DNA of 46,418 nt, from positions 1 through 46,418 of IMG/VR virus record IMGVR_UViG_3300042922_000799; one strand, written 5' to 3'. The translations under genes and the position numbers were made by a program. The notes under the pieces were generated by a model. It was not told the origin of the DNA and made no database searches. It saw nothing but the letters and a program-made list of their open reading frames with translations. This DNA is from a virus. Every line of letters starts with the position of its first letter. Position 1 is the first letter of the stretch. This document shows positions 24,229-32,044 of the stretch, in pieces.

Positions 24229-24452
24229 AAATTGGTCCATCTATGACCAAGACTTGCCAGGAACACGGCAAGTTGCCTTACGCAGGCTTTGTTAGCGGTC
24301 TGTGCGTGGCGGTTGAAGAGAGGGACGCACAGTTCAATGAGTTTGCCTAGATCAGAGGCGGTATTCTGATCCAGTGTTCAGGTCTCGCCGCGTCGAATGG
24401 GCGAATGAGAAAAGCGAGAAGGGCATCTTCCATTTCGGAAGGTGTCTTTTTT
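24229..24452 (+). ncRNA. Structured leader or small RNA before terS
   Basis: The 297 nt between the regulator gene and terS hold no gene. Successive inverted repeats occur: TTGGTC/GACCAA (24232-24237, 24245-24250), ACTTGCC/GGCAAGT (24252-24258, 24267-24273), GCCT/AGGC (24275-24278, 24284-24287), CTGTGCGT/ACGCACAG (24300-24307, 24325-24332), GATCAGA/TCTGATC (24350-24356, 24365-24371), a bulged TCTCGCC stem, and a terminal terminator hairpin. With a promoter-like element before it and a terminator after it, this may be a discrete RNA of about 225 nt or a regulated leader. It matches no RNA family that I recognise. Confidence 0.55.
24421..24452 (+). terminator. Intrinsic terminator in the terS leader
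   Basis: GGCATCTTCC (24422-24431) pairs with GGAAGGTGTC (24437-24446) around ATTTC, ten pairs with two G-T wobbles, followed by TTTTTT. It ends 21 nt before the terS start, so late transcription must either read through it, escape it or start after it. Confidence 0.75.
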
Positions 24453-24473
24453 GTGCGAAAGAAGGTGAACAAC

Positions 24474-24917
24474 ATGACAATGACCGATAAACAGCGAATT
24501 TTTGCCGATGAATATTTGAAAGATCTAAACGGTACACGAGCCTATAAAGTTGCATATCCTAACGTGAAGAAAGATTCTGTGGCCAAAGCTGCTGCGAGTA
24601 GGCTGTTAACTAATGTTAACCTTAAATCTTATATTGATGAGCAGTTAGAAATCATGCACAACCAGCGTCAAGCAGACGCTGCAGAAGTACTCGAATTCCT
24701 AACAGCCATAATGAGAGGCGAGCAGACTGAGCAGACACTGATTGGCTTAGGGGAAGGCGCACAGGGAATCACTGAAATTGACGTAAGTGCAAAAGATCGC
24801 TTGAAAGCAGCAGAGCTACTAGGCAAGCGTCATGCGCTGTTCACCGATAAAGTGGATCTGCAGACAGGTGATATCGTGATTAATGTCGGGGCGTGGGATG
24901 GCGATGAGGCAGACTAA
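24474..24917 (+). CDS. terS: Terminase small subunit
   Basis: 147 residues, Terminase_2 family. The N-terminal DNA-binding domain reads MTDKQRIFADEYLKDLNGTR and KAAASRLLTNVNLKSYIDE; the C-terminal part ending IVINVGAWDGDEAD is the usual tail. It recognises the packaging site and loads the large subunit. GAAGGTGAAC precedes the ATG at 24474. It overlaps terL by 20 nt. Confidence 0.92.
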   Translation: MTMTDKQRIFADEYLKDLNGTRAYKVAYPNVKKDSVAKAAASRLLTNVNLKSYIDEQLEIMHNQRQADAAEVLEFLTAIMRGEQTEQTLIGLGEGAQGITEIDVSAKDRLKAAELLGKRHALFTDKVDLQTGDIVINVGAWDGDEAD

Positions 24918-26202
24918 GAAAACAAATATCATTTTACGGTTTGATAAACCTGCAAAAGTCTTTAATAAGCATATTTATGACACCTTGTTCGATTATTCTA
25001 AGTTTACTGAGATCCATTACGGCGGAGCAAGCAGCGGGAAATCACACGGCGTTGTGCAAAAAGTAGTCGCGAAAGCCTGTAAGAAATGGGCAAAACCTCG
25101 TAAAGTGTTGTTTCTCAGAAAAGTAGGCAGATCAATCAAGGACTCTATCTTTGCCGATGTTTTGGCTTGTTTGGCAGACTGGGAGTTGTTAGATCGCTGC
25201 AAGGTTAATATGACCGACTTCCGCATTACTTTGCCGAACGGAGCAGAATTTCTTTTCAAGGGCATGGATGATCCTGAGAAAATCAAATCGATCAAAGGTA
25301 TCTCGGATGTTGTTATGGAGGAAGCTACCGAGTTTACGCTTGACGACTATACACAGCTGACATTGCGCTTGAGAGATCGAAAGCACAAGCAGCGACAAAT
25401 ATTTTTGATGTTTAACCCGGTTAGCAAGCTTAACTGGGTTTTTAAGCATTTCTTCGGTGAAGAGGCCGAAGTTGATCCGAAGCGCGTAGGGATCCACCAC
25501 ACGACCTACAAGAACAATAGGTTCTTGGATGCCGAGAACAGGCAAACCATTGAGGAGTTAGAGCAAAGAAACCCTGCCTACTATCGCATCTATGCATTAG
25601 GTGAGTTCGCCACTCTCGACAAATTGATTTTTCCGAAATACGAGAAGCGACTTCTGGACAAAGAGACTCTTAAAACATTGCCGAGCTTTTTCGGACTCGA
25701 TTTTGGATTTACTAACGATCCGTCGGCTTTTGTGCACGTAAAGATTGATGAAAAAAACAAAACGCTATATATCGTCGACGAATACGTGAAAAAGCATATG
25801 CTGAACAATCAGATCGCTGAGGTAATCAAAAGTCTTGGCTATGCAAAGGAACGGATTTACGCAGACTCAGCTGAGTTGAAATCAATAGCAGAAATAGCAA
25901 CCAAAGGAATCCCTCGAATTCAAGCGGTTAAAAAAGGCAAAGGGTCCATAATGCAAGGAATCCAATTCATCCAGCAATATCGGATAGTGATCGATGAGCG
26001 TTGCTTTAAAACCATCGAGGAATTTGAGAACTATACGTGGAAAAAAGATAAAAAGACAGGCGAGTATAAAAATGAGCCTGTTGATACTTACAACCATTGC
26101 ATTGACGCGATTAGGTATGCACTAAGCGAAGCGATCACGAAGCTTAAAAAGAAACCGAATGTCGATAAGAAGATGCAGATGGCCAAGAGATTTTTTGGAT
26201 AG
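24898..26202 (+). CDS. terL: Terminase large subunit
   Basis: 434-residue packaging motor. Walker A is GGASSGKS (residues 42-49), Walker B DVVMEEATEF, the coupling motif region LMFNPVSKLNW, and the RNase-H-like nuclease has FGLDFGFTNDPSAF, IYADSAE and NHCIDAIRYAL with the expected acidic residues. It resembles PBSX/SPP1-type large subunits, which package by headful. ATG at 24898 chosen; ATGs at 24883 and 24904 are close alternatives because the start lies inside terS. Confidence 0.95.
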   Translation: MAMRQTKKTNIILRFDKPAKVFNKHIYDTLFDYSKFTEIHYGGASSGKSHGVVQKVVAKACKKWAKPRKVLFLRKVGRSIKDSIFADVLACLADWELLDRCKVNMTDFRITLPNGAEFLFKGMDDPEKIKSIKGISDVVMEEATEFTLDDYTQLTLRLRDRKHKQRQIFLMFNPVSKLNWVFKHFFGEEAEVDPKRVGIHHTTYKNNRFLDAENRQTIEELEQRNPAYYRIYALGEFATLDKLIFPKYEKRLLDKETLKTLPSFFGLDFGFTNDPSAFVHVKIDEKNKTLYIVDEYVKKHMLNNQIAEVIKSLGYAKERIYADSAELKSIAEIATKGIPRIQAVKKGKGSIMQGIQFIQQYRIVIDERCFKTIEEFENYTWKKDKKTGEYKNEPVDTYNHCIDAIRYALSEAITKLKKKPNVDKKMQMAKRFFG

Positions 26203-26208
26203 GAGTTG

Positions 26209-27780
26209 ATGAAGTTGGAAGAAGAAATCGAAAAAGACGATAGCCAGATTAAGAAAATTAATGAGTTTGAGCAGGGCGTAGGGTCAAGAACTACCGTTGG
26301 AGTTACAACAAATTATGTGGATTTCAGTGTTGAATCTAATATTCATTACCGCTATACGAGCGCAGAGGATCTGCTTAACAATACCGAGACTTTAGCCGCT
26401 ATGATCAGACATCATGCGGAGCACCAAGTACCGCGATTAGAAGTGCTTGACGCATACTACAAAGCAAAAAACAGCAATATTCTATCTAATCGACGCCGTA
26501 AGGAGAAGGATAAGGCGGATCATCGCAGCGCCCATAATTTTGGGAAAGTACTTGCGACTTTCGATGTTGGGTACAACACAGGCAATCCCATTAAGGTCCA
26601 AGTTGAGAAAGGAAAAGCACAAGATACTGTCGATGAATTCAACGTGAACAATGACATAGACGGCCACAACGCGGAAATATGGCTCGACATGGTTAAATAC
26701 GGACGAGCTTATGAAATCATCCATCGAGGGCAGGATGATGAGGATTACATCGACCTCTCAAATGCTTTCGAGACGTTCCTAGTTTACGACACGAATGTTC
26801 GTCGCGAACCAATCGCCGCGATAAGGTATCCAAAGACCCGATTCGGCGATCATGGGGATCAAACATATTTCCAGCCAATCATCTATACCGCCGATAAGGT
26901 CGTGACTTTCGATGAAACGAATCTAGCGACTTTAGCACTCAAGAACCCACAAGACGCGTTTCACGAGTACAAAGAAGTACAGATCACTGAGTTTGCACCA
27001 AATCGATTTCGGATGGGCATTTACGAAGATGTACTGTCACTAATTGATTTATACGATGCTGGACAATCTGACACTGCAAATTACATGACGGATCTCAACG
27101 ATGCACTTTTAGTGATTAGTGGTGACTTCGATCCCGACAAGTATTCGACCGAGGATGCCATTAAGCAGAAAGACGGAAACATACTTATGCTTGAGTCCGG
27201 CACCGACATCAACGGAAATAAGACGAATGTGTCAGCAGGATATATTTATAAGCAGTACGACGTTGCAGGCGTGGAAGCTTATAAAGATCGTATTAGAGCG
27301 GATATACACGAGATGTCGATGGTCCCCGATTTGACAGATCAGAACTTTTCAAGCAATCAATCGGGCGAAGCGATGAAACATAAGCTTTTTGGATTCGAGC
27401 AGATGACGTCTGTTAAGCAACGGCTGTTCAAAAAGGGGCTTATGCGTCGTTACCGTCTTTTGTTTAATCTTCGTGCAGGAATTAATGAGTTATCAAATGC
27501 TGATCTTAATGAGATCAAGGTAACATTCGTACCTAACATGCCAAAAGCGATCCTAGAGGAGCTTAAAGCATTAGTCGAGGCAGGTGCGGAGATCAGTCAA
27601 GAAACGATGTTAGGACTAGCCTCGTTCATTGACAGTGTGAAGGATGAGATTGAGAGGGTAGCAGAAGAGCGCCCAAGTATTCCGAAGGCTCCAGACTATC
27701 CTGAGCAGTTCGGAGGTGGGGGCGATGACATACTGGAAGAAGAGGGAACAGGATTGGATCCAGCAACAAATCGAGAGTGA
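26209..27780 (+). CDS. Portal protein, SPP1 gp6-like
   Basis: 523 residues of the Phage_prot_Gp6 type. The region NFGKVLATFDVGYNTGNPIK with KYGRAYEIIH, and the later SMVPDLTDQNFSSNQSGEAM block, are the usual conserved parts; the C terminus is acidic (GGGGDDILEEEGTGLD). It forms the dodecameric DNA gate at the capsid vertex. Starts 6 nt after terL; AGGAG stands 3 nt from the ATG, and TTG at 26215 has better spacing, so the exact start is open. It overlaps the next gene by 56 nt. Confidence 0.93.
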   Translation: MKLEEEIEKDDSQIKKINEFEQGVGSRTTVGVTTNYVDFSVESNIHYRYTSAEDLLNNTETLAAMIRHHAEHQVPRLEVLDAYYKAKNSNILSNRRRKEKDKADHRSAHNFGKVLATFDVGYNTGNPIKVQVEKGKAQDTVDEFNVNNDIDGHNAEIWLDMVKYGRAYEIIHRGQDDEDYIDLSNAFETFLVYDTNVRREPIAAIRYPKTRFGDHGDQTYFQPIIYTADKVVTFDETNLATLALKNPQDAFHEYKEVQITEFAPNRFRMGIYEDVLSLIDLYDAGQSDTANYMTDLNDALLVISGDFDPDKYSTEDAIKQKDGNILMLESGTDINGNKTNVSAGYIYKQYDVAGVEAYKDRIRADIHEMSMVPDLTDQNFSSNQSGEAMKHKLFGFEQMTSVKQRLFKKGLMRRYRLLFNLRAGINELSNADLNEIKVTFVPNMPKAILEELKALVEAGAEISQETMLGLASFIDSVKDEIERVAEERPSIPKAPDYPEQFGGGGDDILEEEGTGLDPATNRE

Positions 27781-28615
27781 AGCAGCAATAAGTCGTCAGA
27801 TTGCTAGAAGGTATCAGCAAACGCTCGATCAGATTGAAAAAGAGATCAAAGCAAACTGGGACAATTTTGCAGGTAAGAACGGTATTACCATCACCGAAGC
27901 GAAAAAAGCAGCATCTGAGATGGACGTAAAAGCCTATCAACGTAAAGCAAAGCGATACGTTCGAGAAAAGAACTTCTCCAGAACTGCTAATCGAGAGATG
28001 AAGCTGCATAACCTCACGATGCGGGTCAATCGGCTAGAACTCGTTAAGTCTCAAATAGGACTTGAATTGATCGCAATGTCAGATGACATGAACCGATACA
28101 CAGCAGATATTTTGACTAAAGTAGGATTAGCCGAGGCTCGCCGCCGAGCTGGGATCATGAATGAAAATATTTTTCCCGGCTATACGAAGTTCGTGAGAAA
28201 GCTAGTTGGTGCTTCTTTCCACGGAGCGACCTTTTCACAACGTATCTGGTCAAACATGACCGCACTAAAAGCAGAGCTGGATCGCTTATTGACGATGTCG
28301 ATCATCCAAGGCAAACATCCAAATGCTTTGGCTAGGCAGTTGCGCGACCTGTTCAACGCGAAACGTTACGAAGCAGAACGGCTTATGCGCACAGAAACCG
28401 CTCGTATACAACTAGGGGTCCAGTTGGAAAGCTACAAGCAATACGGGGTAGAACATTTTATCTACATCGCTGAACCATCTGCATGCAGTGTTTGTGCAGA
28501 GCTTGCCGACAAAGTCTTTGCTGTTGCGGACTTTGAGATTGGCACGAATGCACCGCCAATGCATCCAAACTGCCGATGCAGCACAGCACCATATGTCAAA
28601 AAAGACGGAGGTTAA
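27725..28615 (+). CDS. MuF-domain head morphogenesis protein, SPP1 gp7-like
   Basis: 296-residue minor head protein. The N-terminal two thirds are helical and basic. The Mu F domain near the C terminus contains RLMRTETARIQL, ACSVCAELADKVF and MHPNCRCSTAPY (conserved C/H residues). It enters the capsid with the portal and may affect DNA ejection. The protein ends right after the MuF motif, so there is no extra toxin domain of the kind some MuF proteins carry. GGAGGTGGGGG precedes the ATG. Confidence 0.9.
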   Translation: MTYWKKREQDWIQQQIESEAAISRQIARRYQQTLDQIEKEIKANWDNFAGKNGITITEAKKAASEMDVKAYQRKAKRYVREKNFSRTANREMKLHNLTMRVNRLELVKSQIGLELIAMSDDMNRYTADILTKVGLAEARRRAGIMNENIFPGYTKFVRKLVGASFHGATFSQRIWSNMTALKAELDRLLTMSIIQGKHPNALARQLRDLFNAKRYEAERLMRTETARIQLGVQLESYKQYGVEHFIYIAEPSACSVCAELADKVFAVADFEIGTNAPPMHPNCRCSTAPYVKKDGG

Positions 28616-28616
28616 T

Positions 28617-28880
28617 ATGCGAAATAAAGTCACATGTCCCGCATGTCGCTGCTTTACGGCCGTCAATTATCACACTGAACGCGTTCGTGGGGATATTAAA
28701 CACACCTATGCGCAATGCGAGAATTGCGACCATAAAGTGACAGTGCACTACACCAATTCTCACATCAGAAAACTTTTGAAACGTCAGCAAAGCACTGTGA
28801 ATATGGTGCAGAAGCGAAAACTCGCTGATAAGATTCAACAGTTAATCTCAGAATTGAGCGAAGAAATAAAGTCTAGCTGA
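28617..28880 (+). CDS. Small zinc-ribbon protein
   Basis: 87 residues. CPAC (residues 7-10) and CENC (34-37) form a four-cysteine zinc ribbon with a beta hairpin between; the C-terminal half is a basic helix (RKLLKRQQSTVNMVQKRKL). It lies one base after the MuF gene (GGAGG upstream) and ends inside a terminator hairpin. Such ribbons in this place could be late regulators resembling Ogr/Com (the Mu com gene product is a zinc-finger translational activator); this is only a hint. Confidence 0.75.
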   Translation: MRNKVTCPACRCFTAVNYHTERVRGDIKHTYAQCENCDHKVTVHYTNSHIRKLLKRQQSTVNMVQKRKLADKIQQLISELSEEIKSS

Positions 28881-28898
28881 TGCTGGGCTTTTTATTTT
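28870..28898 (+). terminator. Intrinsic terminator after the zinc-ribbon gene
   Basis: AGTCTAGC (28870-28877) pairs with GCTGGGCT (28882-28889), eight pairs with two wobbles, loop TGAT, followed by TTTTTATTTT. The stop codon of the zinc-ribbon gene is within the loop. It should lower transcription into the capsid genes unless overridden. Confidence 0.7.
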
Positions 28899-29018
28899 GC
28901 CTTTTCACTTTTAGGCGTAAAAGAAAAAGCAGTCTCGATTGATTGGCGTAACCGATCACTTTATTTCGGCTAGTGGGCGTAACTCACTAAAATTATCGGG
29001 TAGCGGACGTAACCGCGG
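28899..29018 (+). repeat. Array of hairpin elements with a CGTAA loop before the scaffold gene
   Basis: CGTAA occurs at 28916, 28947, 28978 and 29008, a spacing of 31, 31 and 30 nt. The second and third sit as the loop of 7-bp stems: TGATTGG/CCGATCA (28940-28946, 28952-28958) and TAGTGGG/CTCACTA (28971-28977, 28983-28989). The fourth has GCGG/CCGC (29003-29006, 29013-29016) around ACGTAA and touches the scaffold ribosome site. The first overlaps another stem CTTTTA/TAAAAG. Stem sequences differ while pairing is kept, which points to an RNA structure, perhaps a binding site for a protein that controls the capsid genes. Confidence 0.7.
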
Positions 29019-29028
29019 GAGGACAAAC

Positions 29029-29601
29029 ATGAAGAGTAAGAAATTTTTATTGCCGATGAAGCTACAGTTTTTCTCAGAGGATCCAGAAGGCGGCACACCT
29101 CCAGAGGGCGGACAAGGTGCAACACATCCTGATCCAGAAAAGCCAGAAGGTGGAAAAACCTTTTCTCGCGATGAAGTATCTAAAATGCTGAATGCCGAAC
29201 GTGACAAAATCAAAAAAGAGCTTGAAGACAAACAAGCCGAAGCAGAAAAACTTGCCAAAATGAACGCCGAAGAAAAAGCGAAGCACGAGAAGCAACAACT
29301 CGAAGCGAAAGTCGCTAAGCTTGAGCGAGAAGCAGCTTTGAAAGAAATGGCGTCAGAAGCATCTAAAATGCTGTCAGAAGCTGAGTTGCCGCACGATGAG
29401 GATCTGATCGCTCTGGTTACTAGAGAGGATGCAGAAGAAACCAAGAAGGCAGTAGAAGTGATTACTTCGTTTGTTTCAAAGATCAAGAAAGAAAATGCAC
29501 GCCAAATGCCACCTGTTGCAGGTGGACAATTTTCTGGCAGCGACAAAAACAGGAACACTACTAAAGCTGAAATGGCTAAGGAAGTAAGAATTATTAAATA
29601 G
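29029..29601 (+). CDS. Capsid scaffolding protein
   Basis: 190 residues of the DUF4355-like scaffold type. After the N-terminal MKLQFFSEDPEGG comes a disordered acidic/glycine stretch, then a long coiled coil (DKIKKELEDKQAEAEKLAKM onward, residues about 60-115) and a short helical C-terminal part. It directs capsid shell assembly and leaves or is degraded before packaging. GGGAGGA precedes the ATG. It lies just before the major capsid gene. The N-terminal LQ-F-F motif recurs in the capsid protein. Confidence 0.88.
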   Translation: MKSKKFLLPMKLQFFSEDPEGGTPPEGGQGATHPDPEKPEGGKTFSRDEVSKMLNAERDKIKKELEDKQAEAEKLAKMNAEEKAKHEKQQLEAKVAKLEREAALKEMASEASKMLSEAELPHDEDLIALVTREDAEETKKAVEVITSFVSKIKKENARQMPPVAGGQFSGSDKNRNTTKAEMAKEVRIIK

Positions 29602-29613
29602 GAGGATTTGCAC

Positions 29614-30669
29614 ATGAAAAACAAACGCTTAATGAACATGAATCTCCAGTACTTTGCACAAACTTGGAACCCGGATCACGTCTTGGTCCACGAAATGAAA
29701 GACGGTACAATCCCAGATGAATACAACACATTAATCTTAAAAGAAACGATGGAAAATTCGAAAGTGATGCAGCTAGCACGGTTTGAGGAAATGCAGGGCC
29801 GAGAAAAGGAATTTGAATTCTTTGCCGAAGGACCAGGCGCATACTGGGTTGGCGAGGGTGAGAAAATCAAAACCAGCACGGCTAAATGGCTACAAGTCAA
29901 AATGGAAACGCGAAAACTTGGGGTCATCCTACCCGTTTCCCGAGAGTATTTGAACTACAAGATGTCGGACTTTTTTGCGCAGATGCATCCCCGGATTGCC
30001 GAAGCATTTTATAAAAAGTTTGACGAAGCGGTGTTGTTAGACATTGATAACCCGTTTAAGCAATCCATGCAAGAATCGGTGTTAGAAGCAGGAAATATTG
30101 TCACTGGACCTTTAGACTTTGATACGATTTTAGATTTAGAAGACACGCTGGAAGAGCGCGAAATCGAAGCGAACGCCTATATCTCTAACCGTAAAAACCG
30201 CCGCGAATTGAGAGAAGCGTCTAAAGTAATTGGCGGTAATACAGAATTAGCGTATGACCGCAACAGCAATACGATCAATGGTTTACCAGTTGTTGATTTT
30301 GCTTCGCTGCCAAAGGGCGAGCTATATGCAGGCGATTTTGATTATATGCGCTACGGCATTCCGTACAACATCAATTTTAAAATCTCAGAGGAAGCTCAGC
30401 TATCTACCATCAAGAATGAAGATGGATCTCCTGTTAACTTGTTTGAGCAAGAGCTATTTGCATTGCGTGCTACGATGGATGTTGCATTTATGATCATTAA
30501 GGATGAGGCTTTTGCCAAAATCGAGTCTGGCGAAGCGCCAGAGGAACAAGAAACACGTTCAGGTAAAGAACTTAACAAATCTGAAATCAAAGCAATCTTG
30601 GATGAACAAGGTATCGAGTATACGGATAAGGAAACGAAAGACGAGTTACTTGCAAAGCTAGGTGAGTAA
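29614..30669 (+). CDS. Major capsid protein with C-terminal HeH/LEM-like domain
   Basis: 351 residues. HK97-fold major capsid protein by position and by segments such as MNLQYFAQTWNPDH, FFAEGPGAYWVGEGEKI and ILPVSREYLNY. The last 35 residues, KELNKSEIKAILDEQGIEYT followed by DKETKDELLAKL, form a SAP/HeH/LEM-like helix-extended-helix motif joined by a charged linker (GEAPEEQETRSG). Such an extension is unusual for a capsid protein, although some siphoviruses carry it. GGAGG lies 8 nt before the ATG at 29614. Confidence 0.92.
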   Translation: MKNKRLMNMNLQYFAQTWNPDHVLVHEMKDGTIPDEYNTLILKETMENSKVMQLARFEEMQGREKEFEFFAEGPGAYWVGEGEKIKTSTAKWLQVKMETRKLGVILPVSREYLNYKMSDFFAQMHPRIAEAFYKKFDEAVLLDIDNPFKQSMQESVLEAGNIVTGPLDFDTILDLEDTLEEREIEANAYISNRKNRRELREASKVIGGNTELAYDRNSNTINGLPVVDFASLPKGELYAGDFDYMRYGIPYNINFKISEEAQLSTIKNEDGSPVNLFEQELFALRATMDVAFMIIKDEAFAKIESGEAPEEQETRSGKELNKSEIKAILDEQGIEYTDKETKDELLAKLGE

Positions 30670-30670
30670 T

Positions 30671-31000
30671 ATGTCAGTGACCGAAGACGTTAAAGCCCTG
30701 TTATCTGGTACCGTTGAGGAAAAGCTTTCCGTAATTGAAAAACGCACTAAAGAGCGCCTAACTGCATTGTTGGGCGCTTCTGATTTGCCCAAAGAATTTG
30801 AGTCTGTTCTTTATGAAGTGACCCTGAAACGATTCAATCGTATCGGACAAGAAGGCATGACCTCATTTGATCAAGAAGGTCTTAAAATGACCTTTCCGGA
30901 GTCTGATTTTGCCGAGTATGACCGTGAGATTGAAGCGTATAAGCGTAAAGAGCTTGATGAGTTCTTTAAGCCGCGCCGAGGAAGGATTGGGTTCTTTTGA
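30671..31000 (+). CDS. Head-tail connector adaptor protein
   Basis: 109-residue helical protein in the position of SPP1 gp15/HK97 gp6-type adaptors that sit below the portal. The central block RTKERLTALLGASDLPKEFE and YEVTLKRFNRIGQEGM are typical. TAGGTGAG precedes the ATG at 30671; GTG at 30662 would overlap the capsid stop. The 3' end overlaps the next gene as TTGA. Confidence 0.85.
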   Translation: MSVTEDVKALLSGTVEEKLSVIEKRTKERLTALLGASDLPKEFESVLYEVTLKRFNRIGQEGMTSFDQEGLKMTFPESDFAEYDREIEAYKRKELDEFFKPRRGRIGFF

Positions 31001-31329
31001 GATATAACGACGAAATAACCTTCGTAATTAAACTTACAAAGGATGTATACGATACTGTGACAGCAGTGTGGGTACCGGGAGACACCAAGAGAAAAATCGT
31101 TCAAGCGAATGTGACTGATATAGGCCTAGTTCGATCAATTGAGATATTCGGCGATATCCAACAAGGGGCAAAAGTTATCCGTTTGCAGCCGTTGGAAACA
31201 ATGCCGGCATTTGATCAAATCGAGTTTGAAGGACGAATCTATGAACTAGCAACTCACAAAAAACCAGCAGGTCGCAACACTTTGATTGTGAAGGAAGTGG
31301 TGCAAAATGGGCAGAGGGTTTCAAGTTAA
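30997..31329 (+). CDS. Head-tail joining protein (head closure/stopper)
   Basis: 110 residues, beta-rich, starting at TTG overlapping the previous stop. Position and size match the SPP1 gp16-type stopper that closes the portal channel. The pattern IEIFGDIQQGAKVIRLQP with a final VVQNGQRVSS fits a small beta-barrel. GAGGAAGG is upstream of the TTG. Confidence 0.75.
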   Translation: MRYNDEITFVIKLTKDVYDTVTAVWVPGDTKRKIVQANVTDIGLVRSIEIFGDIQQGAKVIRLQPLETMPAFDQIEFEGRIYELATHKKPAGRNTLIVKEVVQNGQRVSS

Positions 31330-31645
31330 AGGTCTTCAAGCCTTAGACCAGAAACTGGCACGAAACATGCAAATGAAAGAAGTCCGGCAAATCGTTCGAG
31401 CGAACGGCGCCGAAATGAACGAGACAGCTCAAAGGAAAGCTCCTGTAGACACAAGTTTCTTACGGCGATCAATCACTTTCAGCATTCTGGATAACGGTTT
31501 TTCTGCTATGTCATTGGCAGGAGCTGATTATGGCGGCTACGTGGAATGGGGCACACGCTTTATGGCGGCACAACCGTACATGAAACCAGCTTATATTGCA
31601 CAAAAAGCTAAATTTTTAGCAGATATGAGGAGGTTAGTCGGATGA
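31307..31645 (+). CDS. HK97 gp10-like tail completion protein
   Basis: 112 residues of the HK97-gp10-like family. Diagnostic parts are AQRKAPVDTSFLRRSI and YGGYVEWGTRFMAAQPYMKP. It helps complete the head-tail joint. Begins within the preceding gene (23-nt overlap) and ends with an ATGA overlap to the next. Confidence 0.9.
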   Translation: MGRGFQVKGLQALDQKLARNMQMKEVRQIVRANGAEMNETAQRKAPVDTSFLRRSITFSILDNGFSAMSLAGADYGGYVEWGTRFMAAQPYMKPAYIAQKAKFLADMRRLVG

Positions 31646-32031
31646 TTAAAAAAATGCCAGACCAAGAAATTTTTGACGAAGTATTTAATATTTGCCAGCA
31701 ATTCACAGAAAATGTTTTTGATCACCGTCCCGCAACAGAAACAGCCTATCCGTTTGTTGATATAGGTGCTACTTATACGACAAATTTACCTACTAAGACA
31801 GCGATCAAAGGCACGGTGACGATTGATTTAAATGTTTGGGGATTGGCGCAACAAAGAAAAGCGGTCTCCGATATCGCAAACCAAATCTTTTTAGCCGCGC
31901 TGGCATTAAGAGAAACACCGAATTATATTGTATCAACGAGCATACGAGCTTCAACAATCGAAATGAGAGAGGATAACACAACGAACACACGACTGTGGCG
32001 CGGGATGTTAAGCCTCTCTATTAATTTTTAG
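31642..32031 (+). CDS. Tail terminator protein
   Basis: 129 residues in the tail-terminator position (SPP1 gp17, lambda gpU type). Segments YPFVDIGATYTTNLPTKT and IKGTVTIDLNVWG have the alpha/beta character of these ring-forming proteins that cap the tail tube. AGGAGG is just upstream and the gene overlaps its predecessor by 4 nt. Confidence 0.82.
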   Translation: MIKKMPDQEIFDEVFNICQQFTENVFDHRPATETAYPFVDIGATYTTNLPTKTAIKGTVTIDLNVWGLAQQRKAVSDIANQIFLAALALRETPNYIVSTSIRASTIEMREDNTTNTRLWRGMLSLSINF

Positions 32032-32044
32032 GAGGAAATTAAAG

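Noticed and set aside
24240-24400. tRNA gene in the region before terS
   Set aside because: Several stems occur, but no acceptor/anticodon/T-arm set with GTTCGAxTC in the proper spacing could be drawn.
24229-24473. cos site upstream of terS
   Set aside because: No HNH gene and SPP1-type terminase/portal suggest headful packaging; no staggered-end palindrome could be singled out.
27725-28615. Toxin domain fused to the MuF protein
   Set aside because: The protein stops about six residues after the HPNCRC motif, so there is no space for an effector domain.
28939-29028. Longer scaffold protein reading through the CGTAA array
   Set aside because: The frame is open and gives GRN-type peptides, but the 31-nt period is not a multiple of three, no ribosome site precedes it, and GGGAGGA at 29017 sets the start at 29029.
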